DNA of 64,000 nt from Gongronella butleri (lineage: Eukaryota > Mucoromycota > Mucoromycetes > Mucorales > Cunninghamellaceae). The notes below the pieces were generated by a model. It saw only the letters and a list, made by a program, of their open reading frames with translations. It was not told the DNA's origin and ran no database searches. Below are positions 1 through 11,334 of the stretch, piece after piece; the stretch's first letter is position 1; each line of letters begins with the position of its first letter. Both the position numbers and the translations under genes were made by a program. Location: positions 1 to 64,000 of the forward strand of contig JAIWZP010000073.1 in assembly GCA_025201375.1 (NCBI GenBank), given 5' to 3'.

Positions 1-3000
1 TATATGGCTTGCAAGCCCGCCAACATCTCACAACATTGACAAGTTTACATGCGCTGAGCTACCTGACGTCAGAAGCCATCCCCAGCTTTATGCCACAATT
101 ACAACATGTATGCTGCATAGTAAGTCTGATGATCCAAAATTAAGGGGGCTTTTGCTGACCCGCTTTTTTTTTTTTTAGATAAATGCGGGCCCGACAATCC
201 CAATGCCCATTGTATGAAGAAAGGCCACTGCTCCAAGCACTACCCAAAACCATACGCATCGCATTCGTTTGTAGACGACAAGGGGTTTGCGACATACAGG
301 CGTAGAAACGACGGAAGACAATTCGTAAATTCGCAAGGTCAAGCATTCACCAACGCCGATGTTATTCCTTACAACCCGGTACTCAGCCATCGATTCCACG
401 CGCATATCAATGTCGAGGTGACGAGCAGCAGCCTTCTTCTGAAATATCTATGCAAGTACGTAACGAAAGGCTCTGATCGAGCAAGAGCCGCCGTCGCCGA
501 CAATCAAGACGAAATATTGCAGCATCTCAATGGCCGCTATGTTGGGACGCCTGAGGCCGCCTGGCGCCTATTTACATTCGATATCCACGATCACGACCCG
601 ACTGTCAAGCATCTATCTATCCATTTACCGAACCAACAGAATGTGGTCTTTGCCTCAAATACGCCTGCAGGCAGTGTTCTCGACACCGCCAACGAATTAC
701 GAACCAATGGCTCTCAGCTCTTGGCATTCTTCCATCTTTGCGCCACGGACGACTTTGCCAAAAGACTCACGTACCCAGAAATGCCCAGGTTTTACAAGAT
801 GGTCAAGGAAAGGGGCATGTTCAAGTGGATCCGTCGCAGTCCATCGGGGAAAAAAAAAGCACCTGCGAATAGGAGCTCCGCAGTCGTTGGTGACCCTTAT
901 GAGCGGAATGTCCTCTCAAGAATTCCATCCGTGCCACCAAACAACTTGCCACTCTTTTGCCTGAAACTCTTGCTATACGACGTGCCTGGCCCGACCTCTT
1001 TTGAGGATCTTTGCAGGGTCAATCCCGGTGACGAACCTTTGGCTACTTTCCAGCTGGCTGCCCTGGCCCGTGGGCTCATCGACAATGACGCCGATTTCAC
1101 GATTTGCATGGAGGAGGCCGTGTCCGACAAAATGCCATGGCAAATTCGTGCGCTATTCGTCATCATCCTATCCCATTGCGCGCCCCCTTCGCCATTGACT
1201 CTTTGGGACTCTTACAAGGACCACATGTCGGAAGACTATGCTCACGAGCACCGCGACCGTCTCTATTTGGCGCCAAATCAGCCATTGCCCGAGCATGCCC
1301 TCCACGAGACCCGACAACAGGCGCTAACCGAGATCAATCGGCTATTGGAGAGTAATGGATCATCGCTGAAAAAATTCGACGATCTTTTTGCCATTTGGGA
1401 GCCACCATCCACGTCGCCAAGGAACCCTGTGCTTGAAGAGATGGCGGCGTTTGACGCGGAGCAACAAAAACGCGATTATGAGGACGCCCGCGGTCAGTTG
1501 AACGCAGATCAGCTTCGCGCTCTCGATGCGATCAGAGCCTGCTTGGACCACCACCATCCTCGTAGCAGCGGCGGCAGCATCGACGACATCACCATCACAG
1601 ACGACAACCACCGGCACCTATTCTTTGTGGATGGCCCGGCTGGCACAGGCAAAACTCGATTGTTCAACACAGTGCTCCAGTATGCCCGTGGCCACGATCT
1701 TTTTGCTTTGCCCGTCGCGACCTCGGCTGTTGCAGCCCAATTGCTGCCTGGCGGTCGCACCGCTCACAGCCGCTTTGGCATCCCCGTGCATCATCTGACC
1801 GAGGAAAGCACATGCTCCTGCAGCGTCCAAGATCGACGGGCAAAATTGATCCGCGCCGCGCATCTTATTATATGGGATGAAGTAAGTTTTTTCGCGTCTT
1901 TTCTTCTTTTTTTACACTTGCTTGAACTCACCACATTTCTATTCTATTAGGCTGTCATGATCTCAAGACTCGCGTTACAAGCTGTTGACCGCTTATTCCA
2001 GGATATCATGGGGTCCGATCGCCCATTTGGAGGCAAAATCATGGTTTTTGGCGGCGACTTTCGCCAACTTCTTCCCGTTGTCCGCAAAGGCAACGCTGCC
2101 GATGCCATTGCGGTCACCCTCAACAGCGCACGTTTTTGGCAAGACGTCCAAATCCTTCGGTTAACCAAGAATATGCGCATTGCAGGCGCCCGACCGGCTT
2201 TATTTCGCGGTGACTTTGCTTCTTTCTTGATGGATGTGGGCCACGGATCAGGCGACGTCAAATTGCAGCCATTCATGCGCATGGACTCGGCAAATATACC
2301 TGCCTTGCTGCGACATGTTTATCCGCTCCTTGCGCGAGACCCGACCATTGCGCATTTCAAGACGCGCGCCATCATTGCCCCCCTACATGTTGACGTGGAC
2401 GCAATCAACGACAGCGCCATTGCTGCCTTCCCCGGACAAGCGCGCGTCATGAAGTCATACGACTCGGTGTATGGCGAGCAAGAACGCGATGTTACAAGTC
2501 CATTCTCCTTTTCGGATGCCGAGCCAGTCCATCTCAACGCCCTCGATCCCTCTGGCTTCCCAAAACACAAGTTAGTCATCAAACTGGGAATGCCCATGGT
2601 GATTACAAGGAATATCAGCCCGGCCCACGGGTTGTGCAATGGCACAAGGGTCTCGGTGGTCGGCATTTCGCCCCGTGCTATTGACGTGATCAAAATGGAA
2701 GATGTGGAACTCGACGACGACCACCAAGCAGCTCCTCAAGTACGCTCTTTTGCCTCCCCTCCCCCTGCGTACATGATCTCACGCATCAAGTTTATCTCCA
2801 TGGAAGGCGAATACGCATTTCAAATGCAGCGCAATCAGTTCCCCTTGGCCCCCGCTTTTGCGACAACAATCCACAAGAGCCAGGGCGCGACCTACGACCA
2901 TGTCGTAGTGTATTTCGGCTCTGGGTCTGTTTTTACACATGGTCAACTTTATGTCGCACTTTCGCGGGTGACCAATCCGGACAATCTGCGTGTCGCCCTG

Positions 3001-3063
3001 CCGCACGACACGTCCGACGTCCTGACCAACATTGTGCACCAGGACGTGCTTAGAAACACGTAG
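1..3063 (+). CDS. Helitron Rep/PIF1-like helicase, 3' part of gene (5' end outside window)
   Basis: Rolling-circle transposon protein that nicks, joins and unwinds DNA in the nucleus. The frame is open from base 1. Exons are 1-119, 179-1881 and 1951-3063; the 59- and 69-bp introns have clean GT-AG borders. The first visible part is the Rep-core end of the family, including a YLCKY segment near 450 that matches the two-tyrosine motif of Helitron Rep proteins. The upstream HUH histidines would lie left of the window. The helicase half is intact: Walker A GPAGTGKT (about 1636), IIWDE split by intron 2 (about 1868), GGDFRQLLP (about 2050), LTKNMR (about 2160), the IHKSQGATYDH motif (about 2870) and LYVALSRV (about 2950). 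No frameshift or internal stop is visible, so the in-window part looks functional. It is followed by a pyrimidine-rich tail and a candidate terminal hairpin. Family assignment is firm; activity is unknown. Confidence 0.9.
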
Positions 3064-3260
3064 CTTTTGCCATGCTTTCCTCCTTTTTTCACTTTTTTTG
3101 CCTCGCTTTTTTTGGCGTTTTATCTCTTTGTTTCTTCTCTCCCCTTTTTTTGCTCCCCTTTTTTTTCTCTCCCCTTTTTTTTCTCTCCTCTTTTTTCTTC
3201 TTCTCTCTTTCTTTCTCCTTCCCTTTTTTCTGTTCCCTCTTTAATTACAATAAATGACGT
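3064..3260 (+). repeat. Pyrimidine-rich 3' flank of the Helitron gene with imperfect tandem repeats
   Basis: Almost pure T/C tract with imperfect repeats of a CTCCCC plus T-run unit (about 3140-3200), followed by an A/T-rich stretch containing AATAAA near 3250, a possible polyadenylation signal for the helicase transcript. ORFs across it are phenylalanine/leucine-rich artefacts. Confidence 0.6.
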
Positions 3261-3277
3261 CTCTTGCCACACAAGAG
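3261..3277 (+). other. Short hairpin, candidate Helitron 3' terminus
   Basis: CTCTTG and CAAGAG form a perfect 6-bp stem around a 5-nt loop, about 200 bp downstream of the helicase stop. Helitron 3' ends carry such a hairpin a few bases before a CTRR end. Here the following bases end in ATAG, not CTRR, so the assignment is tentative. Confidence 0.3.
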
Positions 3278-3484
3278 CGCACATAGACCATTCAAAATTG
3301 ATCCTTGCGTCAAAATGAGACCCAGCAAGCAGCACCTGTTTTTACGCGCTTATGATAACAGACTTTGGATGCGTTTTTTGACGCGTTGTGCAAACACATT
3401 GCATGGGTCGCCTCAATACCTGAAGCATCGCCCTACAGCACACTGCACGTACACATTTATTATGATACTACTGTATACCTTTTA

Positions 3485-4620
3485 AAAACCAAAATGCGTA
3501 TTTTCAGACTTTGCCGGGCTGCTGTGCGTCCAGAAAATTTTTTACAGCCTACTTGCCCGCCAATGAAACTTACATCATAGCGTAAACTATAGCTCAGTGT
3601 TAAATACAGACCCGCCCGATTTTTTTTGGACTCGAAAATGTAAAAAATATGATCCAGCACCAACCACCGCCTGCGGTGAGTAGCGGAGGGCATCAGAGCC
3701 GAAGGCTCGCCCGGAAGCTAGTTCAGCGCAAAATTTGCAACAAAAAAGCTTAAACCCCGAAAGCGCTACGGCCACTTTTGAAAAATTCAGGGGTCACTCA
3801 GGGGTCACACACATTTCAATCTCAGAAAATGCCTAATACGGGAAATTTCGAAGTCCGAGTGATCAATGCATCCCAAGTAGGTAACTCCGACCATTTGCTA
3901 TTGGCAGACAAAATGCCAGGTTGCCCCAAGTACGTAGGAAAAAGTCCAAAGAGTGACGCATGAACGGCGATCGACTGAGAAAAGTGCCTACGGTACTTTG
4001 GTCAAGATTTTTTTGCAAAAATTTAAGGTTTGACACTTCCAAATTTAGGTGCGTATAAAATTGCATGGAATTTTTTTCTGTATTTTTTTGCAGGTTTTTG
4101 TGCGCTGTAGAGTGGGCTGCTGCCTGCAAGTTGGTGAAGCGATCGATGCAAAAAGTTAAAACCCAAGCTAGCGCCCTGCAAGTCATCCCATTAGATGCTT
4201 TGCCCCCTGTTTTTTATTAAATCTGAAATAAAAATCGAGGGTTGACTAGACAGTTGTCGACCAAATCGTCATTGAATTTTTTGTTGAAAAAGTGTATTTC
4301 CTCCGCCAGTTTCGATCAGATCGCCGTGAAACTTGTTTTATTCGGTGGAGATTCAGCAGCAGCATTTGACACATTAAAAGCATCGTTGGTTATTTTTCCA
4401 GTTGTCGAGAAAAGCAAGTTTGAAAATTGATCCAATGTTTGAGCGACTTTTGCAAGCGGGCAAAGTTCATCCATCGGGCGAGCAAACAATCAGGAAATGA
4501 CACCCGAGTGCGTCTCTTTCGATCGGTGCCATTTCATCGCGATGCACAAAATATTTTGAGAGACTCGTGCCGGATTTATGGAAATGTCAGAATTTTGGAT
4601 TCATCTGCACAATGACTCGC
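3485..4620 (+). repeat. Dispersed repeat family R1, copy a (about 1.15 kb)
   Basis: Non-coding block that aligns by eye along its length with 37865-39050, and over its first part with 22815-23080 and 25235-25420. Landmarks in order: the ACTTTGCCGG region, ACAGCCTACTTGCCCGCC, the GACCCGCCCGATTTTTTTTGG region, GGGGTCACTCA units (two full here), a TTTGCAAAAATTTAAGG segment, and a module beginning AAATAAAAAT at 4225. No ORF is shared between copies, so this looks like an old non-autonomous or decayed element. No clear termini or target duplication were found. Confidence 0.75.
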
Positions 4621-5479
4621 TCGGTCGACTCCTGGTTTGAACGATTTTTCAAAGAGTCGCGTCGGTAAAACATTATGTGTAGACTTTGGGCCACCCAACT
4701 ATGATGATTTGTGGCATTTAATTCTGCATTTGTAAAAATGTCGAGATTTCGAATTCATCTGCAAAACAACTATCCAGTCCATCTTGGGGTTTCATGTTGT
4801 GTTGTTGAATAAGGCCGGCGAAATAGTCAAAGGGCAAAGGTTGGAAGCAATCGATTCATGATTTGTGTTGGTTCATCCATGGATTTGTGCCAATTTTTGA
4901 AAACGGCGCATGCCACGATAACGGCCCGATCAACATCTGGTTTTTTAGTTTTTCTTTCAAAGAGAGACGCTGAAAAAGCCAAGTGGCAAAGTTTGGCGAT
5001 GATGGAATCATGATTTTACTGCGAAATGAATTTTACAAAATCGCGCTACTGTACAGCCAAATTTTCAGCAATGCCGTGCCTTCCGACAAACCACATGATT
5101 GACCTTTGGATTTTTATTTTTTTCTGAGAAGAGAGGAGCAACATCCACTACATGTGAGAGTTTTGTGGAGCTGCGACGAGTCCTTGATGACAAAATCTTT
5201 TTTTTCAAATTTAGAAAAAAAAGGGTGGGTCAGGTCAAGATGCATCTGGAGGAGGGTCCCTCGCTTTGAGAGGCTCAGGTCTCTCAAATCCGTTTGGCAA
5301 CGTACACATTGGACATCTGAGAGTCATATCATCTGGTGCATTGACCCCTTCTTTCTAAGCAAATCTGCAATAAAAATCGGGGGTCGATCGAGCTGTTTTC
5401 GAGGAATGGGCAATCAAAGCCAAATTTTAGAAAATGAAATTTCTGCATCACTTTTGGTCGTACGCTAGTGAAACTGGGT
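4621..5479. other. Degenerate repeat-derived DNA, no gene
   Basis: No convincing reading frame. It contains another copy of the ATAAAAAT module (5367). A stretch around 4880-5000 resembles 41915-42060 (ATCAAC, a CTGG/CCGG-TTTTT run, then GCAAAGTTTGG). Probably further decayed members of the neighbouring repeat families. Confidence 0.5.
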
Positions 5480-5800
5480 TCATCCGACAGAGAATCGAAT
5501 TCTGCATTTATTGTCACAGCAACACGCCATCCTTTGTCTTGTCCATTGCTGAGAAAAACGAAGCTGAAATGTTTGATTGGGCGTTGCAAGCGTACAAATG
5601 TTGCGCATCGGCGTTGCCGGGCAGGAAAAAAAACCTTGTGCGTGTCTTTCCACTTGTAAGATTTAAGCCTGGTCGAATAGCGGCTTGACGCGCTAGAGAC
5701 AAAATTGTGAATTAATGGAGCATTGTCAATTTTCTTGCCAACGGTCAGATCAACCTCCGGTTTTTACTTTTGTTCTGAAAAGAGAGAGACCAAAATGCTC
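5480..5800 (+). repeat. Dispersed repeat family R3, copy a
   Basis: Aligns by eye with 41690-41970: both have a TTGCTGAGAAAA/TTGCCGAGAAAA core, a GCGTnCAAnnGTACAAA-like segment, a region around GATCAACCTCCGGTTTTTAC (second copy GATCAACCCCCGGTTTTTAC) and an ending in GAGAAG/GAAAAG. Reverse-strand ORFs in both copies give loosely similar peptides (shared FSAM-K-DG residues), which may be chance or a fossil coding segment. Confidence 0.6.
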
Positions 5801-5817
5801 ATACAGTACATACTGTA

Positions 5818-6237
5818 CAGTGCCCGGACAAAAAAAAGTTTCGCTGTGCATAATTCTCTGCAGTGCAAGGTATCAATTAATCGCGTTAATCTCTGCTGTA
5901 TTGATCAATAATGGCTCCAGTGATATGAAATTTTGCAGGAACAATGATTTAAAAGTAAAAAAGCAATTCTAAAATTATGAAATGGCTATGCCAAGCGGGT
6001 ATTGAAATAGATCAAAAAAGGGATACCTGACGCGTCACGCGACGCGACGCGTACCTACGCGTATACAATGGCCTGTGGAGATGAATTGACGTTATGAACA
6101 CCATCTCCAATTTTTTTGCAACGAGTGCAATGATGCCTAATTGTATTTTAAGAATCAATTCCATGTTACATGCATTGCAGCATCGGTGCTGTGATCGAAT
6201 AATGTAAAATTCATCATGTGACACGCGTCACGCGTCA
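5818..6237 (+). repeat. Left inverted-repeat arm of foldback element
   Basis: 420-bp arm. It includes a dense ACGCGT/GCGACGCG cluster at about 6029-6062 and another at 6221-6237. It reads into the reverse complement of 6409-6824. Confidence 0.85.
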
Positions 6238-6408
6238 GACGCGTCAAAAGTCGCGATTTCCTTCGTAACATGGTCGTAGTGCTCCTACTGGTCAACCAAT
6301 CGATAACAGTCTATTCTAGTCCTTCAAATTAAATAAGTACAATGGTTTTAAGCCAACTAGGGATTAAAATTAGATAACAGAGATGGCAATTGTTATTCCA
6401 GATGCAAC

Positions 6409-6824
6409 TGACGCGTGAAGCGTGTCACATGATGATTTTACATTATTCGATCACAGCACCGATGCAATGCATGTAACATGGAATTGATTCTTAAAATACA
6501 ATTAGGCATCATTGCACTCGTTGCAAAAAAATTGGAGATGGTGTTCATAACGTCAATTCATCTCCACAGGCCATTGTATACGCGTAGGTACGCGTCGCGT
6601 CGCGTGACGCGTCAGGTATCCCTTTTTTGATCTATTTCAATACCCGCTTGGCATAGCCATTTCATAATTTTAGAATTGCTTTTTTACTTTTAAATCATTG
6701 TTCCTGCAAAATTTCATATCACTGGAGCCATTATTGATCAATACAGCAGAGATTAACGCGATTAATTGATACCTTGCACTGCAGAGAATTATGCACAGCG
6801 AAACTTTTTTTTGTCCGGGCACTG
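6409..6824 (-). repeat. Right inverted-repeat arm of foldback element
   Basis: 416-bp arm, reverse complement of the left arm apart from two small indels (3 and 1 bp) and one substitution. It ends CCGGGCACTG followed by TA. Confidence 0.85.
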
Positions 6825-6835
6825 TACAGTATGCC

Positions 6836-7370
6836 AGAATTTCATGAAGCTGCAAGCACTCGATGGTGCGCCACATCGATTTTCAAAAACGACGGTTTTT
6901 CATCCGATTTTCCAAGGGGTACAGTCACGAATTTTAACCTGGCAAAATTTGGTTCCTCGGATCGCTGTGCCATTCACCCACATGGTAGAATGCGTTCATT
7001 TGCCGATGAAAATGCCATAAACCCCCGGGCTGCATCGACTGGTTCTCCTGTAAAATGCAATCTACTTCGTAGTTTTGCCACAACACAAAATCGACAAAGA
7101 CTGGGCGCAGATCCTCGAAACGCGGCTCACAAGAAAGAGCACGGGCTGTTGCGTACGTGGCCATCGATGTTCACTTCAAAAAACGAGATCCAGGCAGAAT
7201 TGATGCAAACAGTTTGTTTGCGGGATAACTTGGACGTGTGAAAAACCGCATCAGACTTTGATGTAAACGCGTCCGTTTCAGGTCGAATCCATACACCTCG
7301 AACTTCTTTTGCTAGTGAATGTGTCGATGCAGCTCCAAGGACGCGCTCTTGCGTGCCATAGCGATTGGCG
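6836..7370 (+). repeat. Dispersed repeat family R2, copy a
   Basis: Shares landmarks with 23236-24450 and 50555-51480: a GATTTTCnAAAnnnACGG segment, a CCAAGGGGTA-like run, ATTCACCCACATGG (ATTCAACCACATGG at about 50828), AACCGCNTCAG followed by ACGCGTCCGTTTC (ACGCGCCTGTTTC at about 51129), and CTTTTGCTAGT. It begins immediately right of the foldback element. No shared ORF. Confidence 0.6.
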
Positions 7371-8256
7371 CGTCTATTGTCTTTTTTTTTTTTTTGGCCG
7401 GATGCACGCCGCGCGTTTTTTTTTTTTCGACGAGCACGATGGCGGTGCCCGGTGCGTGCAAAATGTCCGGGCTTATAGAATGAATTTTTTTCAGCGAGCG
7501 ATGCGCAACTGGCTTCCTCTCGTCAGTTTTGGAACATGGGCTTAAAGACCAATTATAAACATACACTGAAGGATACAACGTGAACGGATCGATGTAGACA
7601 AAAAAAGGCTTCACCATTCAACTCAAAAATCTACTTCGCATAGATGGTGCAAACTTGGAGTCTGTGCCGTGGATACTGGGGAATAAAAATCGCAGTTCCC
7701 CTAAAGATTTGTAATATATATAATCGCGATCAAAATTTTTGATGAAATACAGTAGTACAGTATCTACTGTACGTAGCTAGGTGGAGCTTGATTGGAAGTG
7801 ATCTAAAGAAAGCCCACGAGTAAAACTTGAAAATATGAATCGACTACTCGACTTTGACAAAAAAAAAGCATGTACCTGGTAAATTTGCATTTGGTATCTT
7901 CGTCTGCACGAGGCAGCAGCAGCTCTGCACCCGATTTGAAGAGAGGTTGCCATGGCAAATTTGCCTAAAGCATAGTGAATAGGAGGCTCAAAAGGTTCTG
8001 TAGCAACTTGCTGCGTATTGTATCTTGTTTTTTTTCTTTGAAAAAAAAGGAGCCAAAAGAGACCGCTGCGGTCAGATTTAGCTGGATCACGCCGCGCTTT
8101 TTCCAGGCACCAACTGCGGGCGGGCCGTCAAAAAGGGCAAGAAAATCCAAAGGGCGCTTTGCTCTTGGCGAGAAAGGGAGACGTCTTTGCCCTTTTTTTC
8201 TTTTTTTCTTTTTCTTTTTTCGTTTTAGCCTCGCACACCCATTTCTTTTTTCTTCA
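7371..8256. other. Intergenic, promoter side of VPS2
   Basis: No gene recognised. It has long T-runs at 7382-7395 and 7420-7430, a cluster of TACAGTA/TACTGTA motifs at about 7750-7775, and a T-rich tract (8188-8225) just before the VPS2 start, typical of promoters in this window. Confidence 0.5.
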
Positions 8257-9152
8257 ATGTTGGTAAGGATGGGTTGCAAGCACATGGGTATTGCATGGGA
8301 CTCACGAGATGCGCTTCATCTCTGGCGTTGCATAGGAATCTCTGTTTGGACGTCGGAAAACACCTGCGGAAATGCTGCGTCAGCATCAGCGCAGCATCAA
8401 CAAAGCCAGTCGTGAGCTGGATCGCGAAAGCAGCCGCCTGGAGCGTGAGGAGAAGAAGCTCGTATCCGACATTAAGCGCGCTGCCAAGGAGAATCAGATG
8501 GTAAGTGCGGAAAAAGGGTTGTGAGAGGCATTGGCGGCATACTCACTTTTTTTTTTTCTGCTTAAAAGACGGCGTGCAAGGTGATGGCCAAGGATTTGGT
8601 ACGGACGCGACGCTATATCCAAAAGTTCCAACAGATGAAGGCACAATTGCAGGCGGTGGGTCTGCGCATCCAGGTAAAAAGACAAAAAAAAAAAAAAGAG
8701 GCGACTCCAGTTTATGTGGTGGGGTGACTCACGCGTGATCCTTTCTTAAAAAGACACTTCGTTCGAGCCAGCAGATGGCGGATGCAATGCGTGGTGCGAC
8801 GCGTGCGATGGGCGCGATGAATCGCCAGATGAATTTGCCGCAGATCCAAAAGATCATGATGGAATTTGAGCAGCAGAGCGAGATGATGGACATGAAGGAC
8901 GACATGATTGCGGATACCATTGACGATGTGATGGAGGAGGAAGATGACGAGGAGGAGAGCGAGGAGATTGTCAACAAGGTGCTGGACGACATTGGCATCA
9001 GCCTCAATCAACAATTGATGGAGACACCCACCGGCATCAAAACGGCCGCACCAAAGGAGACGGAGCGCGTCGCGCAATTGGATGGTGGCGGCGGGCTCTC
9101 TGCCGATGATGCCGCACTGCAAGCACGATTGGACAATCTGCGACGCGAGTAG
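8257..9152 (+). CDS. VPS2: ESCRT-III subunit Vps2/CHMP2
   Basis: Subunit of ESCRT-III, which with Vps24 caps Snf7 filaments on endosomes and recruits Vps4 for membrane scission. Exons: 8257-8262, 8336-8500, 8569-8673, 8754-9152, giving 224 residues, the usual CHMP2 length. The frame opens with the conserved FGRRKTPAEMLR segment after an acceptor at 8335. The only matching start I find is an ATGTTG exon of six coding bases before a GTAAGG donor, so the first exon is inferred. The basic N-terminal half has the KVMAKDLVRTR helix. The conserved MNRQMNLPQIQKIMMEFEQQ segment follows, then an acidic stretch and the C-terminal MIM1-like helix ALQARLDNLRRE, which binds the Vps4 MIT domain. Family assignment is certain; the tiny first exon is less so. 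Confidence 0.92.
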
Positions 9153-9364
9153 CCGTGCTCTTTTCCTCTCCCTCCCCTCAATTTTTATATTTAGCCTTTT
9201 GCACACACGATGATCCCCCTTTTTATAAATTTTGCCAACAAAAAAAAAGGACTTTTTTGCAGGTGATTGGGGTGATTTTTATGACCCGACGCGTTTTTTT
9301 TTTTTTTTGGCTTTTTTTAAATATGGCAGGCCGGGGATAATTTTTTTATTTCACTCATGGAGAT

Positions 9365-11064
9365 TCATGGCAAAGAGTCTTTTGTGCTTTTAATTCGCTC
9401 CAGGAGTGCTTGGCGTGCCTTTCGAGATGCGAGAGAGGGTGAATTTGGCGATGAGGACGAGGATGCGGGGGTAAAGGATGAAGATGTCGACGTCGGGATA
9501 TAAAAGCTGGCTTTGATCGACTGGCTGACAGTGGGTTTTTTCTTGCTTTCCGCGTTGGCTGCGGCAACGGCGGCGGCAGCGGAAGCATAAGACTGTGGAG
9601 ACGACAGCTGGTGCTGCGATTGTTGTAGCTGCTGCTGCTGCTGTTGCTGCTGCTGTCGCTCTCTAAAGGATAGGCGGCGCATGGATTTGGCAAACGAGGA
9701 CAAGGATGGCATCGCGGGCGCGTTGGAGGGCGGCGACGAATCAATATCGATGACAATGGACGCCATTTTGGACGAGCCCTCCGAAGAGCTTTTGCCGGAA
9801 GCCGTGGTCGAGGACCCCATGTGCGGTGAGTCAAGTGTGATGTGGTGCGAATTGGCGTCTTGGTCGTCATTGTCGTGGTCCATTTCGTCGAGTTCGACAA
9901 ACGAACGCGCAGCCTCGTTGGATCGCGGGATGATCGCGGATTTTTCCCAGTGCGAGACGGGCAGCGTCTTGCGGCGCGTGTTTGGCGCGGATCGCGATCG
10001 AACAGAAGCTGGAGCACGGAACCGTTTGGGCAACGAGTCGTGCGATGTGGACAAATTGGCGCGTTTCTCAGGAAGCGACGATCGGCCTGCAATAGTGGTG
10101 GGCGCCTCCTGCATGAGCGCCCTCACTTGGCCAGGCTCCATCGATTTGCGCCTGTTCGTCTTGGCCGCGGCAAGCAGCGCCTCTGGTTTCTCCACCAAAT
10201 ACTCGTTTTCGTTGACGCGCTCGCCACGACTCTTGCAATTCGTCGCCCACAGCAGCGTCACAATCTTGCACTGCTTGTTTTGCATCGCTTTGCGTAGATT
10301 CGTCGGCGATCCGTTTTTGAAAACCAAATGGGTTACCGTGTCTAGACGAGAAAAACGAGAAAAATGATAAAAAGAGCGTCAAGCCTCATGTTTCGCTTGA
10401 AATCACTTGTTTCATTGTTGATGGGCTGTTACCTGAAAAAGTGCGTCGAGTCTAGCAATAAAAACAAAAAAAAAAGAGTCATCAATGAGCACACGTTGGC
10501 AACAAAAAAAAAAAAAAAAAAAGAATCAAAGTTCTCCCTTTGTTCATTGATATCTTTTTTTTGTCCCTTTACCTTGGCGCCCATAGTCTGCAGTGCCTTT
10601 TCAAAGTTGGCAGACACATCGTCGCCGTCATCCGTTCTAGTCAAAGAGCAAAAGAGGACAATCTGTAAGCTTCAATGGCCTTTTTTCTTTTTTTTCTTTT
10701 TCCCCTGACGACCACCCCCCTTTTTTTTGCTGGCCTACCTGACGTCGATACAGGCCACGACGCCGCGCAGACACTGGTTCGCCACACCATCAGAGAGGTT
10801 GGCTGGCGACGAGTGGCGCGATCGTGGCTGTTGCTGGGATGGTGGTGGAGACGCTGGCGATGAGCGTCGAGGGGCGTGGACTGGGATTTGCAAGCTCTTT
10901 GGCTCTTGCATGGAGGTCGTGGTGGCCGTGGACGTGGACGTGGACGGGGCCGGCGTGGTGACAGCGGCAGCAGACGCAGCGTTGGCGCGTGGCCTATTTA
11001 GCAAGCGCCGCTTGGTCTGGATCACGGGAAACGAATGGAAGAGCGTCGACTGCTTGGGCGGCAT
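9365..11064 (-). CDS. BRCT-domain protein, microcephalin-type BRCT
   Basis: Exons on minus: 11064-10739, 10636-10573, 10451-10433 (19 nt) and 10341-9365, giving 461 residues. Residues 1-95 are Ser/Pro/Thr-rich. A single BRCT domain follows (about 97-190) with LRGVVACIDVR, a TDDGDD segment, MGAK, VTHLVFKNG and the tryptophan of TLLWATNC. This order and the VTHLVFK signature are closest to the first BRCT of microcephalin (MCPH1) and related fungal proteins. BRCT domains bind phosphoproteins in DNA-damage and chromosome-condensation pathways. The C-terminal 270 residues are low-complexity and basic, with a polyglutamine run (plus-strand 9630-9660) and Ser-rich tracts. The precise pathway role is unknown. 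It is tail-to-tail with VPS2, 212 bp apart. Confidence 0.8.
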
Positions 11065-11334
11065 AGGACGAGCAAAGAAAAGGAAAGAAAAAAAGCACAA
11101 ACAAAAAAAGGGGCGGACAAAAGCAAAAAAATCATTTCAACTTTTCTCGCGTGCGACTCTTTTCATACTCCGCACCACAGCCCGAATTAAACACACGAAT
11201 GCACGCGTCCCGGAGCTCGATGGCCATGGACAAAGAACTAATTCGGCAAAGGAAAAAAAAATAATGAAGAAAAAGAAAAAAATAAAAGAAAACACAAGTG
11301 ATGATGCTTTATTTTCAAGTCTATGAGGAGTGGA

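Larger units (their letters stand above)
5818..6824. mobile_element. Tc1/mariner-type foldback (MITE-like) element, 1007 bp, flanked by TA
   Basis: The element starts CAGTGCCCGGACAAAAAAAA and ends with its reverse complement. The terminal inverted repeats are about 420 bp (5818-6237) and 416 bp (6409-6824) and nearly identical: I see one 3-bp indel, one 1-bp indel and one substitution. The unique centre is 171 bp (6238-6408). TA dinucleotides flank both ends (5816-5817 and 6825-6826), as expected of the TA target duplication of Tc1/mariner elements. Removing the element restores the palindrome CATACTGTACAGTATG. There is no transposase, so movement would need one in trans. The arms carry many ACGCGT sites. 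Near-identity of the arms points to recent insertion or arm-to-arm conversion. Confidence 0.85.

Noticed and set aside
3064..3244. Phe/Leu-rich frames after the Helitron gene
   Set aside because: Translation of a T/C homopolymer tract.
9355..10092. 245-residue minus-strand Arg/Pro-rich frame
   Set aside because: Overlaps the BRCT gene in another frame; a by-product of its biased codons.
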